A DNA stretch of 64,000 bases, taken from the NCBI GenBank assembly GCA_965199805.1, contig CBDATO010000001.1, positions 868,001 to 932,000 on the forward strand, in the 5' to 3' direction. The position numbers were made by a program, and so were the translations under genes. The stretch's first letter is position 1. Each line of letters begins with the position of its first letter. Below the pieces are notes generated by a model, which searched no databases, was not told where the DNA came from, and saw nothing but the letters and a program-made list of their open reading frames with translations. Below are positions 23,741 through 33,518 of this stretch, piece by piece. The DNA is from DATAZK01 sp965199805. GTDB taxonomy: Bacteria > Actinomycetota > Actinomycetes > Frankiales > Frankiaceae.

Positions 23741-25146
23741 CCGATTTTCCCGGCCTGACCGACCTGCTCGGCGAATGGATCTCACGGCAGCGCTGGTTCG
23801 CCGGCAAGGGCCGTCCCGTCTCGGGCCTGCGGGTCGTCGACACCCACGCGCTCACCCCCGCGGTGCACCACATGATCGTCGCGGTGGACTACGCCGATGG
23901 CGAGTCGGACCTCTACCAGGTGCCGGTCACCCAGCTCGACGAGGCCGACATGAGCCGCTCGTACGCCCGCATCACCGCGGTGCCGGACGAGGAGGCCCCG
24001 GCCGACGAGGGCGGGCCCGCCTACTACGACGCGCTGAACGAGCCCGAGGGCACGGCGGCGCTGTACGCGCTGATGCGCGACTTCCGCCGGATCGACGCCC
24101 TGACCGGTACGGCGACGCGCTCGCTGGACGACCTGACCGGCCTGCCGATCGGCGCGGAGCAGTCCAACACCAGCGTGGTCTTCGGCGACGCGTACATCAT
24201 GAAGGTCTTCCGCCGGATCGCCCCCGGCACCAATCCCGACCTCGAGCTCACCCGCGCCCTGGCCGAGGCGGGCAGTGCCCACGTCGCGGCACCGGTCGGG
24301 TGGATCGAGGACGAGCTCGACGGCCGCACGACGACCCTCGCCGTCTGCGCCGAGTTCCACAAGAGCGGCTCCGAGGGCTGGAAGCTCGCGCTGGCCAGCG
24401 TGCGCGACCTCTTCGCCGAGGCCGACCTGCACGCCGACGAGGTGGGCGGCGACTTCGCGGCCGAGTCCGAGCGGCTCGGTGCGGCGACGGCGGAGGTGCA
24501 CGCGCTGCTGGCGAACCGGTTGCCCTCACGGCCCGCCCGGCCCGACGAGTTCACGATCACCTCCGAGCGGATGCTCGCGCAGCTCGAGACCGTCGTCGGC
24601 GTCGTGGGCGAGCTGGAGCCGTTCGCCGCGGCGCTGCGCGAGATCTTCGCGGCGCTGCCCGACCTGGCACACGCGGACGGCCCGGCCGTCACGGTGCAGC
24701 GCATCCACGGCGACTACCACCTCGGGCAGGTGCTCCGCATCGACTCCGGGTGGCTGCTGCTGGACTTCGAGGGCGAGCCGGCCCGGCCGCTCGCCGAGCG
24801 CATCCAGCTGGCCTCACCGCTGCGTGACGTCGCCGGGATGCTGCGCAGCTTCGACTACGCCTCCCGCTTCCTGTTGCAGGAGCGCGCCGACTCGCACAAC
24901 CTCGCGTACCGCGCGGAGGAGTGGGCAGAGCGCAATCGTTCGGCGTTCTGCGACGGCTATGCCGAGTACGCCGGATCCGACCCCCGCGAGCACGCCCAGC
25001 TGTTGCGCACCTTCGAGTTGGACAAGGCGGTGTACGAGGTGTTGTACGAAGCGCGTCACCGGCCCACCTGGGTCACCATCCCGCTGGCGGCCATCGAGCG
25101 GCTCGTCGGTCAGCAGTCCGGCGACGCCGATGCGCAGGTGAGCTGA
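23737..25146 (+). CDS. mak: Maltokinase
   Basis: A 469-aa aminoglycoside-phosphotransferase-fold kinase of the Pep2/Mak type that phosphorylates maltose to maltose-1-phosphate with ATP. The N-terminal cap carries the family signature SRQRWFAGKGRPV. The catalytic loop is HGDYHLGQ with D326, followed by the metal-binding LLDFEGEPARP. It is coupled to treS (GTGA) and to glgB (TGATG), consistent with a TreS-Mak complex feeding GlgE. Confidence 0.95.
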
Positions 25147-27569
25147 TGCCGGGTCCCCGTCGGCCGCTGCGTCCCACGCGCTCGACCACCCCGCCGCTGC
25201 GGGCCGAAGCCTCCGACGCACCCGATCGGCATGACCCGACGACCGACGTGCCCGTCACGGATTCCCCGCTGACCACCGGGCTCGGGGTCGAGCCGACCCA
25301 GGACCTGCCCGTGCCGGTCGAGCCCGTCGCGACGCCCACGGAGACGGCGGCCACGGAGACGGCGGCCACCACCTCGTCTTCCTTCACGCCGTCGAGCCAG
25401 GAGCTGGACACGCTGGTCGGCGGGGCGCACCACGACCCGCACGGCGTGCTCGGCGCCCACGCGGTCGCCGGCCATCTCGTCGTGCGCACCCTGCGGCCCA
25501 ACGCCCGGTCCGTGACCGTCGTCGCGGGCGACGAACGCGCCGAGGCGCAGCACGTCTTCGGCGGGGTGTGGCAGGCGGTGCTGGCCGGTGAGGCCGTGCG
25601 CGACTACCGCCTCGACGTGGCGTACGGCGACGAGGCCACCGGCATCACGATCCACACCGTCGACGACCCCTACCGCTACCTGCCGACGCTCGGCGAGGTC
25701 GACCTGCACCTGCTCGGCGAGGGTCGGCACGAGCGGCTCTGGGAGGTGCTCGGCTCGCACGTGCGCCGTTACGACAGCCCGGGCGGCACGGTCGTCGGCA
25801 CCAGCTTCGCGGTGTGGGCCCCCAATGCCCGCGGCGTCCGGGTCGCCGGCGACTTCAACTTCTGGGACGGCAGCGCGTATCCGATGCGCTCGCTCGGCTC
25901 GTCCGGCGTCTGGGAGCTCTTCGTCCCCGGCGTCGTCGCCGGATCGACGTACAAGTACCAGGTCCTCGGCTCCGACAGCATCTGGCGCGAGAAGGCCGAC
26001 CCGATGGCCCGGCAGACCGAGATCCCGCCGGCCACCGCGAGCGTCGTCACCGAGACGCACTACGACTGGAACGACACCGACTGGCTCACCGCCCGGGCCG
26101 ACACGAAGTGGCACGCGGCCCCGGTCTCGATCTACGAGGTGCACCTCGGGTCGTGGCGCGTGGGGCTGAGCTACCGCGAGCTGGCCACCGAGCTCGTCGA
26201 GTACGTCCGCGACCACGGCTTCACCCACGTGGAGCTGCTGCCGGTCGCCGAGCACCCGTTCGGCGGCTCGTGGGGCTACCAGGTCACCTCGTACTACGCC
26301 CCGACCTCGCGCTTCGGCAGCCCCGACGACTTCCGCTTCTTCGTCGACGCGCTGCACCAGGCCGGCATCGGCGTGCTGCTCGACTGGGTGCCCGCCCACT
26401 TCCCGAAGGACGCGTGGGCACTCGGCCGCTTCGACGGCACGCCGCTGTACGAGCACCCCGACCCGCGGCGCGGCGAGCAGCTCGACTGGGGCACCTACGT
26501 CTTCGACTTCGGTCGCAAGGAGGTGCGCAACTTCCTGGTGGCCAACGCGCTGTACTGGTGCGACGAGTTCCACATCGACGGGCTGCGGGTCGACGCCGTC
26601 GCGTCGATGCTCTACCTCGACTACTCCCGGCCCGAGGGCCAGTGGGCGCCCAACCAGTTCGGCGGGCGCGAGAACCTCGAGGCGGTCGCGTTCCTGCAGG
26701 AGGCGAACGCGACGGTCTACCGCGACTTCCCCGGCGTCATGATGATCGCCGAGGAGTCGACGGCGTGGCCGGGCGTCACCCGGCCGACCGACTCCGACGG
26801 GCTCGGCTTCGGCTTCAAGTGGAACATGGGCTGGATGCACGACACCCTGGACTACCTGTCCAAGGAGCCGATCTACCGCGCCTACCACCACCATCAGATG
26901 ACCTTCTCGATGGTGTACGCGTACTCCGAGAACTACGTGCTGCCCATCTCGCACGACGAGGTGGTCCACGGCAAGGGCTCGCTGCTGCGCAAGATGCCGG
27001 GTGACCGGTGGCAGCAGCTCGCCGGTCTGCGGTCGCTGCTCGCCTACATGTGGGCCCACCCCGGCAAGCAGCTCCTGTTCATGGGCTGCGAGTTTGGCCA
27101 GGAGTCCGAGTGGTCGGAGTCGCGATCACTCGACTGGTGGCTGCTGGACAACCCCGACCACGCGGGCGTCTCACGTCTCGTGCGCGACCTCAACGCGGTC
27201 TACCGCGACACCCCGGCGTTGTGGACACGCGACGTCGACCCGGCCGGCTTCGCCTGGATCGAGTCGAACGACTCGAGCCGCAACGTGTTCTCGTTCGTCC
27301 GCAACGGCGGGATCGCCGGGTCGCCGGACTCGTTGCTCGCCTGCGTGGCGAACTTCTCCGGCGGGCCGCACGAGAACTACCGGATCGGGCTGCCCCGCGC
27401 CGGCCGCTGGACCGAGGTCATCAACACCGACGGTGACGTGTACGCCGGCTCCGGGGTCGGCAACCTCGGCGCGGTGCACACCGAGCCGACCCCGTGGCAC
27501 GGGCTCCCTCAGTCGACCACGCTGCGCGTCCCGCCGCTCGGCACGCTCTGGCTGCGCTGGGACGGCTGA
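25146..27569 (+). CDS. glgB: 1,4-alpha-glucan branching enzyme
   Basis: An 807-aa branching enzyme that introduces alpha-1,6 links into GlgE-made glucan. After a ~85-residue low-complexity N-terminal leader come the N1 domain (HHDPHGVLGAH), a CBM48 domain and the GH13 barrel. D483 (LRVDAV), E536 (IAEEST) and D604 (SHDEVVHG) form the catalytic set. The ATG at 25146 shares one base with the mak stop. A 15-bp tandem repeat in the leader encodes a duplicated ETAAT unit. Last gene of the operon. Confidence 0.95.
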   Translation: MPGPRRPLRPTRSTTPPLRAEASDAPDRHDPTTDVPVTDSPLTTGLGVEPTQDLPVPVEPVATPTETAATETAATTSSSFTPSSQELDTLVGGAHHDPHGVLGAHAVAGHLVVRTLRPNARSVTVVAGDERAEAQHVFGGVWQAVLAGEAVRDYRLDVAYGDEATGITIHTVDDPYRYLPTLGEVDLHLLGEGRHERLWEVLGSHVRRYDSPGGTVVGTSFAVWAPNARGVRVAGDFNFWDGSAYPMRSLGSSGVWELFVPGVVAGSTYKYQVLGSDSIWREKADPMARQTEIPPATASVVTETHYDWNDTDWLTARADTKWHAAPVSIYEVHLGSWRVGLSYRELATELVEYVRDHGFTHVELLPVAEHPFGGSWGYQVTSYYAPTSRFGSPDDFRFFVDALHQAGIGVLLDWVPAHFPKDAWALGRFDGTPLYEHPDPRRGEQLDWGTYVFDFGRKEVRNFLVANALYWCDEFHIDGLRVDAVASMLYLDYSRPEGQWAPNQFGGRENLEAVAFLQEANATVYRDFPGVMMIAEESTAWPGVTRPTDSDGLGFGFKWNMGWMHDTLDYLSKEPIYRAYHHHQMTFSMVYAYSENYVLPISHDEVVHGKGSLLRKMPGDRWQQLAGLRSLLAYMWAHPGKQLLFMGCEFGQESEWSESRSLDWWLLDNPDHAGVSRLVRDLNAVYRDTPALWTRDVDPAGFAWIESNDSSRNVFSFVRNGGIAGSPDSLLACVANFSGGPHENYRIGLPRAGRWTEVINTDGDVYAGSGVGNLGAVHTEPTPWHGLPQSTTLRVPPLGTLWLRWDG
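25338..25367 (+). repeat. 15-bp tandem repeat in the glgB leader
   Basis: Two identical copies of ACGGAGACGGCGGCC (25338-25352 and 25353-25367) encode part of the disordered Thr/Ala/Glu-rich leader of GlgB. This is probably replication slippage in a tolerant linker. Confidence 0.8.
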
Positions 27570-27588
27570 AGACCAAGGAATTGACGAC

Positions 27589-28515
27589 CTAGAAGAGTGC
27601 GTTGGCGAGGGCCCGTCGGGCAGGGATGACCGACGGGTGCTCGCCGAGCATGTCGAACAGGTCGAGCAGGCGCTGCCGGACGTCCTCACGCTCGTCACCG
27701 CTGCTGTCCTTGACCAGCGCGATGAGGGCACCGAGGCCGTTGTCGACGTCGCCGGTGGCGATGAGCAGATCCGCGACCTGCAGCCGGGTCTCGCGGCTGG
27801 TGTCGCCGGACTGCACCCGCTGCTGCAGGTCCTGCTGGTCGATGCCCTCGAGCCGGCGGGCGAGGCCCACCTGCGCCAGACCGCTCTTGGCGTCGGCGTC
27901 GTCGGGGGCCTCGTTGAGCCGGTTACGGAAGTGCTGGGCGGCGCCGTCGAGGTCACCGGTCTCGAGCGCCGTGTACGCGGCCTCGACCTCCGGTGCGAGC
28001 GGCGGCAGCTCGGGTGCCCCGTCCGGACCCGTCTCCGGCCCACCCGGCGCGTTCTGCTGGGCGAGCGCGACGACCTGGTCGATCCAGCCGCGCACCTCGC
28101 GCTCGGGCAGCGCGCCGGTGAACTCGGCGACCAGCTGCCCGTTCACCACGGCCTTGACGGCCGGGATGCCCTGGACGGCGGCGGCCTGCGCGAGCCGGGG
28201 GTTCGCGTCCACGTCGATCTTGGCGAGGACCCAGCTGCCGCCGTCGGCGTCGGCGAGCTTCTCGAGGATCGGGGAGAGCTGGCGGCACGGGCCGCACCAC
28301 GAGGCCCAGAAGTCCAGGACCACCGGCACGGTACGGCTGCGCTCGACGACCTCGGTCGGGAAGCTCTCCTCGGTCACGTCGATGACGTGAACGCTGGTGG
28401 AGGCCCCGGCGGCCGGACCGCCCGCGGGCGGCGCGGAGCGGGCCGAGAGGTCGACGGCTCCGGGCAGGTTGATGCTGGTCGGATCGAATCGGCGCACGTC
28501 CACATCCAACCGCAC
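27589..28515 (-). CDS. YbbN/CnoX-type thioredoxin-fold co-chaperone
   Basis: A 308-aa protein with a Pro/Ala/Gly-rich N-terminus (about 1-40), a thioredoxin domain containing WASWCGPCRQ (C74, C77), and a C-terminal tetratricopeptide-like helical region (about 170-305). Many YbbN proteins have lost one cysteine; this one keeps CGPC, so it may be redox active as well as a holdase. It starts at GTG 28515 and is convergent with glgB over a 19-bp gap. Divergent from the DegT-family gene. Confidence 0.88.
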   Translation of the reverse strand: MRLDVDVRRFDPTSINLPGAVDLSARSAPPAGGPAAGASTSVHVIDVTEESFPTEVVERSRTVPVVLDFWASWCGPCRQLSPILEKLADADGGSWVLAKIDVDANPRLAQAAAVQGIPAVKAVVNGQLVAEFTGALPEREVRGWIDQVVALAQQNAPGGPETGPDGAPELPPLAPEVEAAYTALETGDLDGAAQHFRNRLNEAPDDADAKSGLAQVGLARRLEGIDQQDLQQRVQSGDTSRETRLQVADLLIATGDVDNGLGALIALVKDSSGDEREDVRQRLLDLFDMLGEHPSVIPARRALANALF

Positions 28516-28600
28516 GAGGCCCTCATCTAGTCCGCCATCGGGTCCGCCGGGTCACCGGTCTACCGTGAACGCTCACCCGCTCCGTTCGAAGGGCAGCCCC

Positions 28601-29812
28601 ATGGCCGAGCAGCAGCGCATCCTTTACGCGACCGCCGTCTTCGACGAGGACGAGATCGCCGCCGTCAACGAGGTGCTGTCCTCGGGCCCCAACGGCATCC
28701 GCATCGGCAAGCACGTCGCCCATGCCGAGCAGACCGTCGCGGAGCTGGTCGGCAAGCGGCACGGGGTGATGGTCGACTCCGGCTCCGCCGCCCTCTTCCT
28801 GGCCGTCGAGCTGCTCGACCTGCCGAAGGGCAGCGAGGTCATCACGTCGCCGCTCACGTTCTCCACCGACATCTCCGCGCTCGTCCGCGCCGGGCTGGTG
28901 CCGGTCTTCGTCGACGTGGAGCCCGACACCTTCAACGTCGACGCCTCGCTGATCGAGGCGGAGATCGGTCCCGACACCCGGGCGATCCTGCTGCCCAACC
29001 TCGCCGGCAACGCCCCCGACTGGGACATGGTGCGGGCGGTCGCCGACAAGCACGGTCTCAAGGTCATCGAGGACTCCTGCGACGCGCTCGGCCCGACGCT
29101 GCGCGGCACACCCACCGCCGACCGGGCCGACATCACGCTGACGAGCTTCTCCCCTTCGCACATCGTCACCGGTGCTGGCTCGGGCGGCATGGTGTGCCTC
29201 GACGACGACGCGCTGTGGGACCGCTGCGTCACGCTGCGCGGCTGGGGCCGGCGCTCGGAGGTGCAGCTCTACGGCAGCCGGGCCGGCGAGCACGACTTCT
29301 GGACCGACGTCGACGGCCTCGAGTACGACAACATGTTCATCTTCGACGAGCTCGGCTGGAACTTCCTGCCGTCGGAGATCTCCGCGGCGTTCCTCGGCGG
29401 TCAGCTGCGCAAGCTGCCGGTCAACCTGGCCCGGCGGCAGCGTACGTACGCCCGCTACACCAGCTTCTTCGCCGGCCACGGCGAGTACTTCGTGCCGCCG
29501 CGCCAGACCGACGGCCTCGACACCGCGTGGCTCAGCTACTGCTTCCAGGTGCGGCCCGACGCCGGCTTCACCCGCGCCGACCTGCAGGCGGGCCTGTCCG
29601 AGCGCGGCGTCGACACCCGCACGGTCTGGACCGGCAACGCCGCCCGCCAGCCGATGATGAAGGGCGTCGCCTTCCGCCAGCCCGCCGGCGGCCTGCCCAA
29701 CGCCGACACGGTGATGCAGCACGGCGTGCTCATCTCGTGCAGCCACTCGCTGGGTGACGACGACATCGACTACGTCTGCAGCACCATCGACGACTTCCTC
29801 GCCTCACGCTGA
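28601..29812 (+). CDS. DegT/DnrJ/EryC1-family PLP protein with His in place of the catalytic Lys
   Basis: A 403-aa fold-type I PLP protein of the sugar aminotransferase superfamily. The cofactor Asp is seen in KVIEDSCDALGPT. In the segment where aminotransferases keep the Schiff-base Lys, this protein reads SFSPSHIVTGAGSGGMV with H187. That pattern matches 3-dehydrase-type members (RfbH/E1, ColD), which use a His and remove a hydroxyl from a deoxy-hexulose. No sugar-nucleotide genes and no E3-type reductase are adjacent. ATG 28601 is chosen because the family domain begins there. The hybrid kinase starts 5 bp after its stop. Confidence 0.85.
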   Translation: MAEQQRILYATAVFDEDEIAAVNEVLSSGPNGIRIGKHVAHAEQTVAELVGKRHGVMVDSGSAALFLAVELLDLPKGSEVITSPLTFSTDISALVRAGLVPVFVDVEPDTFNVDASLIEAEIGPDTRAILLPNLAGNAPDWDMVRAVADKHGLKVIEDSCDALGPTLRGTPTADRADITLTSFSPSHIVTGAGSGGMVCLDDDALWDRCVTLRGWGRRSEVQLYGSRAGEHDFWTDVDGLEYDNMFIFDELGWNFLPSEISAAFLGGQLRKLPVNLARRQRTYARYTSFFAGHGEYFVPPRQTDGLDTAWLSYCFQVRPDAGFTRADLQAGLSERGVDTRTVWTGNAARQPMMKGVAFRQPAGGLPNADTVMQHGVLISCSHSLGDDDIDYVCSTIDDFLASR

Positions 29813-29817
29813 CCGGG

Positions 29818-31332
29818 GTGACCGAGGCACCGGTCCCGTTCGGTGAGGCGCCCAGCTCGATCTTCGACGTGCTGGGCGACATCGTCCTGCACTTCGACGG
29901 CACGGGACGGCTGACCGGGGCGAGCGCCCCGGCCACCGAGTTCCTCGCCGACCGGGTGGGCCTGGGGGCGTCGTGGCACGACCTGCTGGAGGCGGTGTCC
30001 ACCGACATCACCGAGCAGGAGCGCATCGACATCCCGGGCACGGTCGCGAGCCAGGGCTTCTGGCGCGGTCAGCTCGAGGTCCGCGATGTCGCCGACGTCA
30101 CCGAGACGTACGCCGCGACGGTCGCGCGCGACGTCGTGGGACCGGACGGCGCCGGCTTCCTCGTCGTCCTGCGCTCCCTCGGCGAGACCCGCCGCCGTGA
30201 GGCGGCCGAGCGCGAGCTCGAGGTACGCGACGAGTTCACCGCCCGGCTCGGCCACGAGCTGCGCACCCCGCTGAACGCCGTCCTCGGGTTCGCCCAGCTG
30301 CTGGAGCTCGAGGAGGAGCTCGATCGCCAGCAGCGCGACGGCGTCGAGCGCATCCTCACCGCCGGTCGCCACATGCAGGCGCTGCTCGACGACGTGCTCG
30401 ACCTCGCCCGGGTACGCACCGGCGGGGTCGACCTCGACGTCGGACCGGTGCGCGTGCTCGAGGTGGTGCGCGGGGTCGTCGACCTCATGCATCCGCTCGC
30501 CGACAAGCGTGGCATCCGGCGCTACGTCGAACCGGCCGAGGACCTCATCGCCCTGCTCGACCGGCGCCGGCTCTGGCAGGTGCTGCTCAACCTGATCGGC
30601 AACGCCGTGAAGTACGGACGCGAGGGCGGCACCGTCCGTGTCGGCGTGAGCAGCCAGGACGAGGGCCGGCTGCGTATCGAGGTCGCCGACGACGGGCCCG
30701 GTATAGAGCCCGCACAGCTCGACCGGCTGTTCCGGCCCTTCGAACGGCTCGGCGCCGAACGAACGGGTGTCGAGGGCACCGGCCTCGGGCTCGCCCTGTC
30801 CAAGGCGCTGGCTCTCGCGATGGGCGGCACGCTGTCGGCGACGAGCCGGATGGGCGCCGGATCGACCTTCGCGCTGGACCTCGAGGCTGTCGGCAGTGAC
30901 GAGCTGGCCGCGCTCTCCGAGGAGCCCACCGGCCCGGTCGCCACCGTGCTGCACCTCGGCGCCGACCCCAACGCGCAGGCCCTCGTGGCGCGGGCGCTAC
31001 GCAACCGGCTGGCGGTCGAGGTGCTGTCGGTCAACCGGGCGGCGGTCGCGCTCGACGCGATCCACCGCCATCACCCCGCTGTCATCGTCATCGACACCGA
31101 CCTGCCCGACGCCGTCGGCACCGAGCTGCTGCACCGCCTCGGCGCCGATCCGCTGTCGGCGCTGGTACCGAAGGTGGTGCTGACCAGCGAGACCGACCCC
31201 CGCGTCCACCTGCGGCTGCGCGCCGCCGGGGCGCTGCACGTCCTGCCGCTGCCGCTCGACGTCCGGTCCTTCGTCGACACCGTCAACGAGCTGCTGACCC
31301 AGCGCCCCCCGACCGCCGCCGAGGCGCACTGA
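29818..31332 (+). CDS. PAS-histidine kinase with a degenerate C-terminal receiver
   Basis: A 504-aa soluble sensor kinase without membrane segments. Order: a PAS-like domain (about 10-125), HisKA with GHELRTP (H146), HATPase (NLIGNAVKYGR, DDGPGI, GTGLGLALSK), then a receiver-like domain (about 380-495). In the receiver a phospho-Asp candidate exists (D426, VIVIDTDLPD), but the acidic pair near the start of the domain is replaced by LHLGADPN and the conserved Lys of TKP is replaced (VLPLPLD). The receiver may be a pseudo-receiver. GTG 29818 lies 5 bp after the DegT-family gene. Its stop abuts the meaB stop with no gap. Confidence 0.87.
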   Translation: MTEAPVPFGEAPSSIFDVLGDIVLHFDGTGRLTGASAPATEFLADRVGLGASWHDLLEAVSTDITEQERIDIPGTVASQGFWRGQLEVRDVADVTETYAATVARDVVGPDGAGFLVVLRSLGETRRREAAERELEVRDEFTARLGHELRTPLNAVLGFAQLLELEEELDRQQRDGVERILTAGRHMQALLDDVLDLARVRTGGVDLDVGPVRVLEVVRGVVDLMHPLADKRGIRRYVEPAEDLIALLDRRRLWQVLLNLIGNAVKYGREGGTVRVGVSSQDEGRLRIEVADDGPGIEPAQLDRLFRPFERLGAERTGVEGTGLGLALSKALALAMGGTLSATSRMGAGSTFALDLEAVGSDELAALSEEPTGPVATVLHLGADPNAQALVARALRNRLAVEVLSVNRAAVALDAIHRHHPAVIVIDTDLPDAVGTELLHRLGADPLSALVPKVVLTSETDPRVHLRLRAAGALHVLPLPLDVRSFVDTVNELLTQRPPTAAEAH

Positions 31333-32298
31333 TCAGATCGCGGCAACCACCCGGTCCGCCGCCTCGTACGGGTCCAACTCCCCCGCGGCGACGGCGCCCG
31401 CCAACTCGGTGAGCGCCGACCGGCTGCGCACCTCGGCGACCCGCCCGAGCAGCTCGGCGACGGCGATCGCCTCGATCTCGGCGCGGGCCCGGGCGGTACG
31501 ACGGCGCGCCAGCTCGCCGCTCGTGCGCAGGTGCTCGCGGTGCCGGTCCAGCTCGGCGAGCAGCTGGTCGATGCCGACGCCGGTCGCGGCGACGGTGCGG
31601 CACACCGGCGGGGTCCAGCCGGGGTCGCGCCCGCTGCCGCCGAGCGCCAGCATGCCCTCGAGCTCGCGGACCGCACGGTCGGCGCCGTCACGGTCGGCCT
31701 TGTTGACGACCAGCACGTCGCCGACCTCGAGGATGCCGGCCTTCGCCGCCTGGATGGCGTCGCCCATCCCGGGCGCCACGAGTACGACCGTGGTGTCGGC
31801 CAGGGCGGCGATCTCCACCTCGGCCTGACCGACGCCGACGGTCTCGATCAGCACCACGTCGCAGCCCGCCGCCTCCAGCACCCGCAGGGCCTGCGGGGTC
31901 GCCCAGGACAGGCCGCCGAGCCGGCCGCGGGAGGCCATGGAGCGGATGAAGACGTCGGGGTCGAGCGCGTGCTCCTGCATGCGTACCCGGTCACCGAGCA
32001 GGGCGCCCCCGCTGAACGGGGACGACGGGTCGACGGCCAGCACCCCCACCCGTTCGCCGCGCGCCCGTAATGCACCGACCAGGGCCGAGGTGGTGGTCGA
32101 CTTGCCGACCCCTGGGGATCCGGTGAGCCCGACGACGGACGTACGTCCCGGCTCGCTCAGCGGGGTGAGCAGCCGGACGGCCTCACGCACCTGCGAAGAC
32201 GCGTCCTCGATCAGCGAGATGAGCCGCGCGACCGCGCGCTGCTGCCCATCCCGGGCGCCGTCGACCAGCTCAGGGAGCGACTGCGCCCGCCGCGTCAC
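31333..32298 (-). CDS. meaB: MeaB, G-protein chaperone of B12-dependent mutases
   Basis: A 321-aa G3E/SIMIBI GTPase. The P-loop is GSPGVGKSTTTSAL, followed by AVDPSSPFSGGALLGDR and the guanine-specificity NKAD. MeaB loads and protects adenosylcobalamin-dependent acyl-CoA mutases such as methylmalonyl- or ethylmalonyl-CoA mutase. Its client here is likely the Ecm encoded at 39-41 kb. It lies 16 bp downstream of the thiolase gene on the same strand, so it is probably cotranscribed with it. Confidence 0.93.
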   Translation of the reverse strand: MTRRAQSLPELVDGARDGQQRAVARLISLIEDASSQVREAVRLLTPLSEPGRTSVVGLTGSPGVGKSTTTSALVGALRARGERVGVLAVDPSSPFSGGALLGDRVRMQEHALDPDVFIRSMASRGRLGGLSWATPQALRVLEAAGCDVVLIETVGVGQAEVEIAALADTTVVLVAPGMGDAIQAAKAGILEVGDVLVVNKADRDGADRAVRELEGMLALGGSGRDPGWTPPVCRTVAATGVGIDQLLAELDRHREHLRTSGELARRRTARARAEIEAIAVAELLGRVAEVRSRSALTELAGAVAAGELDPYEAADRVVAAI

Positions 32299-32314
32299 CA
32301 GGCGTCACCAGTCG

Positions 32315-33499
32315 TCAGCCCGCGACCTTGAGGATGATCGCGTCGCCCTGCCCGCCGCCGCCGCAGAGGCCCGCGGCTCCGACTCCGCCGCCGCGACGCG
32401 CCAGCTCGAGCGCCAGCGTGAGCACGATCCGCGCACCGGACATCCCGACCGGGTGGCCGAGGCTGATGGCGCCGCCGTTGACGTTGACCCTGTCGGCGTC
32501 GAGGCCGAGCTCCTTCATGGACTGCACGCCCACGGAGGCGAAGGCCTCGTTGATCTCGACGAGGTCCAGGTCGGACGCGGCCAGACCCTCCTTCGCGAGC
32601 GCCTGGGCGATGGCGTTGGCCGGCTGCGACTGCAGCGACGCGTCGGGACCGGCGACGAAGCCGGCCGCCCCGATCTCGGCGAGGATCGGCAGCCCGAGCT
32701 CCTCCGCCTTGGCCCGCGACATGATGACCATGGCGCAGCCGCCGTCCGAGATCTGCGACGACGAGCCCGCGGTGATGGTGCCGTCGGCGGCGAAGGCCGG
32801 GCGCAGCTTGGCCAGCGCCTCGGTGGTGGTGCCCGGGCGTACGCCCTCGTCCTCGCTGACGATCAGCGGCTCACCCTTGCGCTGCGGGATCTCCAACGGG
32901 ACGATCTCGGCGTCGAACCGGCCGTCCTTCATGGCGGCGGCGGCGCGCTCGTGGGAGCGGGCGCTGAACTCGTCCTGCTCCTCGCGGGTGAGGCCGAGCT
33001 TGGCGTTGTAGCTCTCGGTCGACTCGCCCATGACGACCTGGTTGAAGGCGCAGAAGAGGGCGTCGTGGGAGATCGCGTCGTGCATGGTGGCCTCGCCGTA
33101 GCGGAAGCCGGCGCGCGCGCCCGGCAGCAGGTGCGGCGCGTTGGTCATCGACTCCATGCCGCCCGCGACGACGACGTCGTACTGGCCGCTGGAGATGTAG
33201 AGGTCGGCCAGCGCGACGGCATTCAGGCCGGACAGGCACACCTTGTTGATCGTGATGGCGGGCACCTGCATCGGGATGCCGGCCTGCACGGCGGCCTGCC
33301 GCGCGGTGATCTGCCCGGCGCCGGCCTGGATGACGTGGCCCATGATCACGTAATCGACCTGATCGCCGCTGATGCCGGCGCGCTCGAGGGCGCCGCGGAT
33401 GGCGGCCGCCCCGAGGTCGACGGCGGTGAAGCTCTTCAGCGCCCCGGAGAGCTTGCCGATCGGGGTGCGCGCGCCGGCGACGATGACGGATCCAGGCAT
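32315..33499 (-). CDS. Acetyl-CoA C-acetyltransferase (thiolase)
   Basis: A 394-aa type II thiolase with all catalytic residues: C88 in NKVCLSG, the His in GHPVGMSGAR and the second Cys in LCGGGGQGD. It condenses two acetyl-CoA to acetoacetyl-CoA or cleaves ketoacyl-CoA. The ATG at 33499 is preferred over an upstream codon at 33550, because MPGSVIVAGARTPIG is the normal N-terminus. It is divergent from mce with only about 20 bp between starts, and meaB follows it. This grouping suits the first step of the ethylmalonyl-CoA pathway. Confidence 0.93.
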   Translation of the reverse strand: MPGSVIVAGARTPIGKLSGALKSFTAVDLGAAAIRGALERAGISGDQVDYVIMGHVIQAGAGQITARQAAVQAGIPMQVPAITINKVCLSGLNAVALADLYISSGQYDVVVAGGMESMTNAPHLLPGARAGFRYGEATMHDAISHDALFCAFNQVVMGESTESYNAKLGLTREEQDEFSARSHERAAAAMKDGRFDAEIVPLEIPQRKGEPLIVSEDEGVRPGTTTEALAKLRPAFAADGTITAGSSSQISDGGCAMVIMSRAKAEELGLPILAEIGAAGFVAGPDASLQSQPANAIAQALAKEGLAASDLDLVEINEAFASVGVQSMKELGLDADRVNVNGGAISLGHPVGMSGARIVLTLALELARRGGGVGAAGLCGGGGQGDAIILKVAG

Positions 33500-33518
33500 C
33501 GTGCCAGGATACGGTCTC

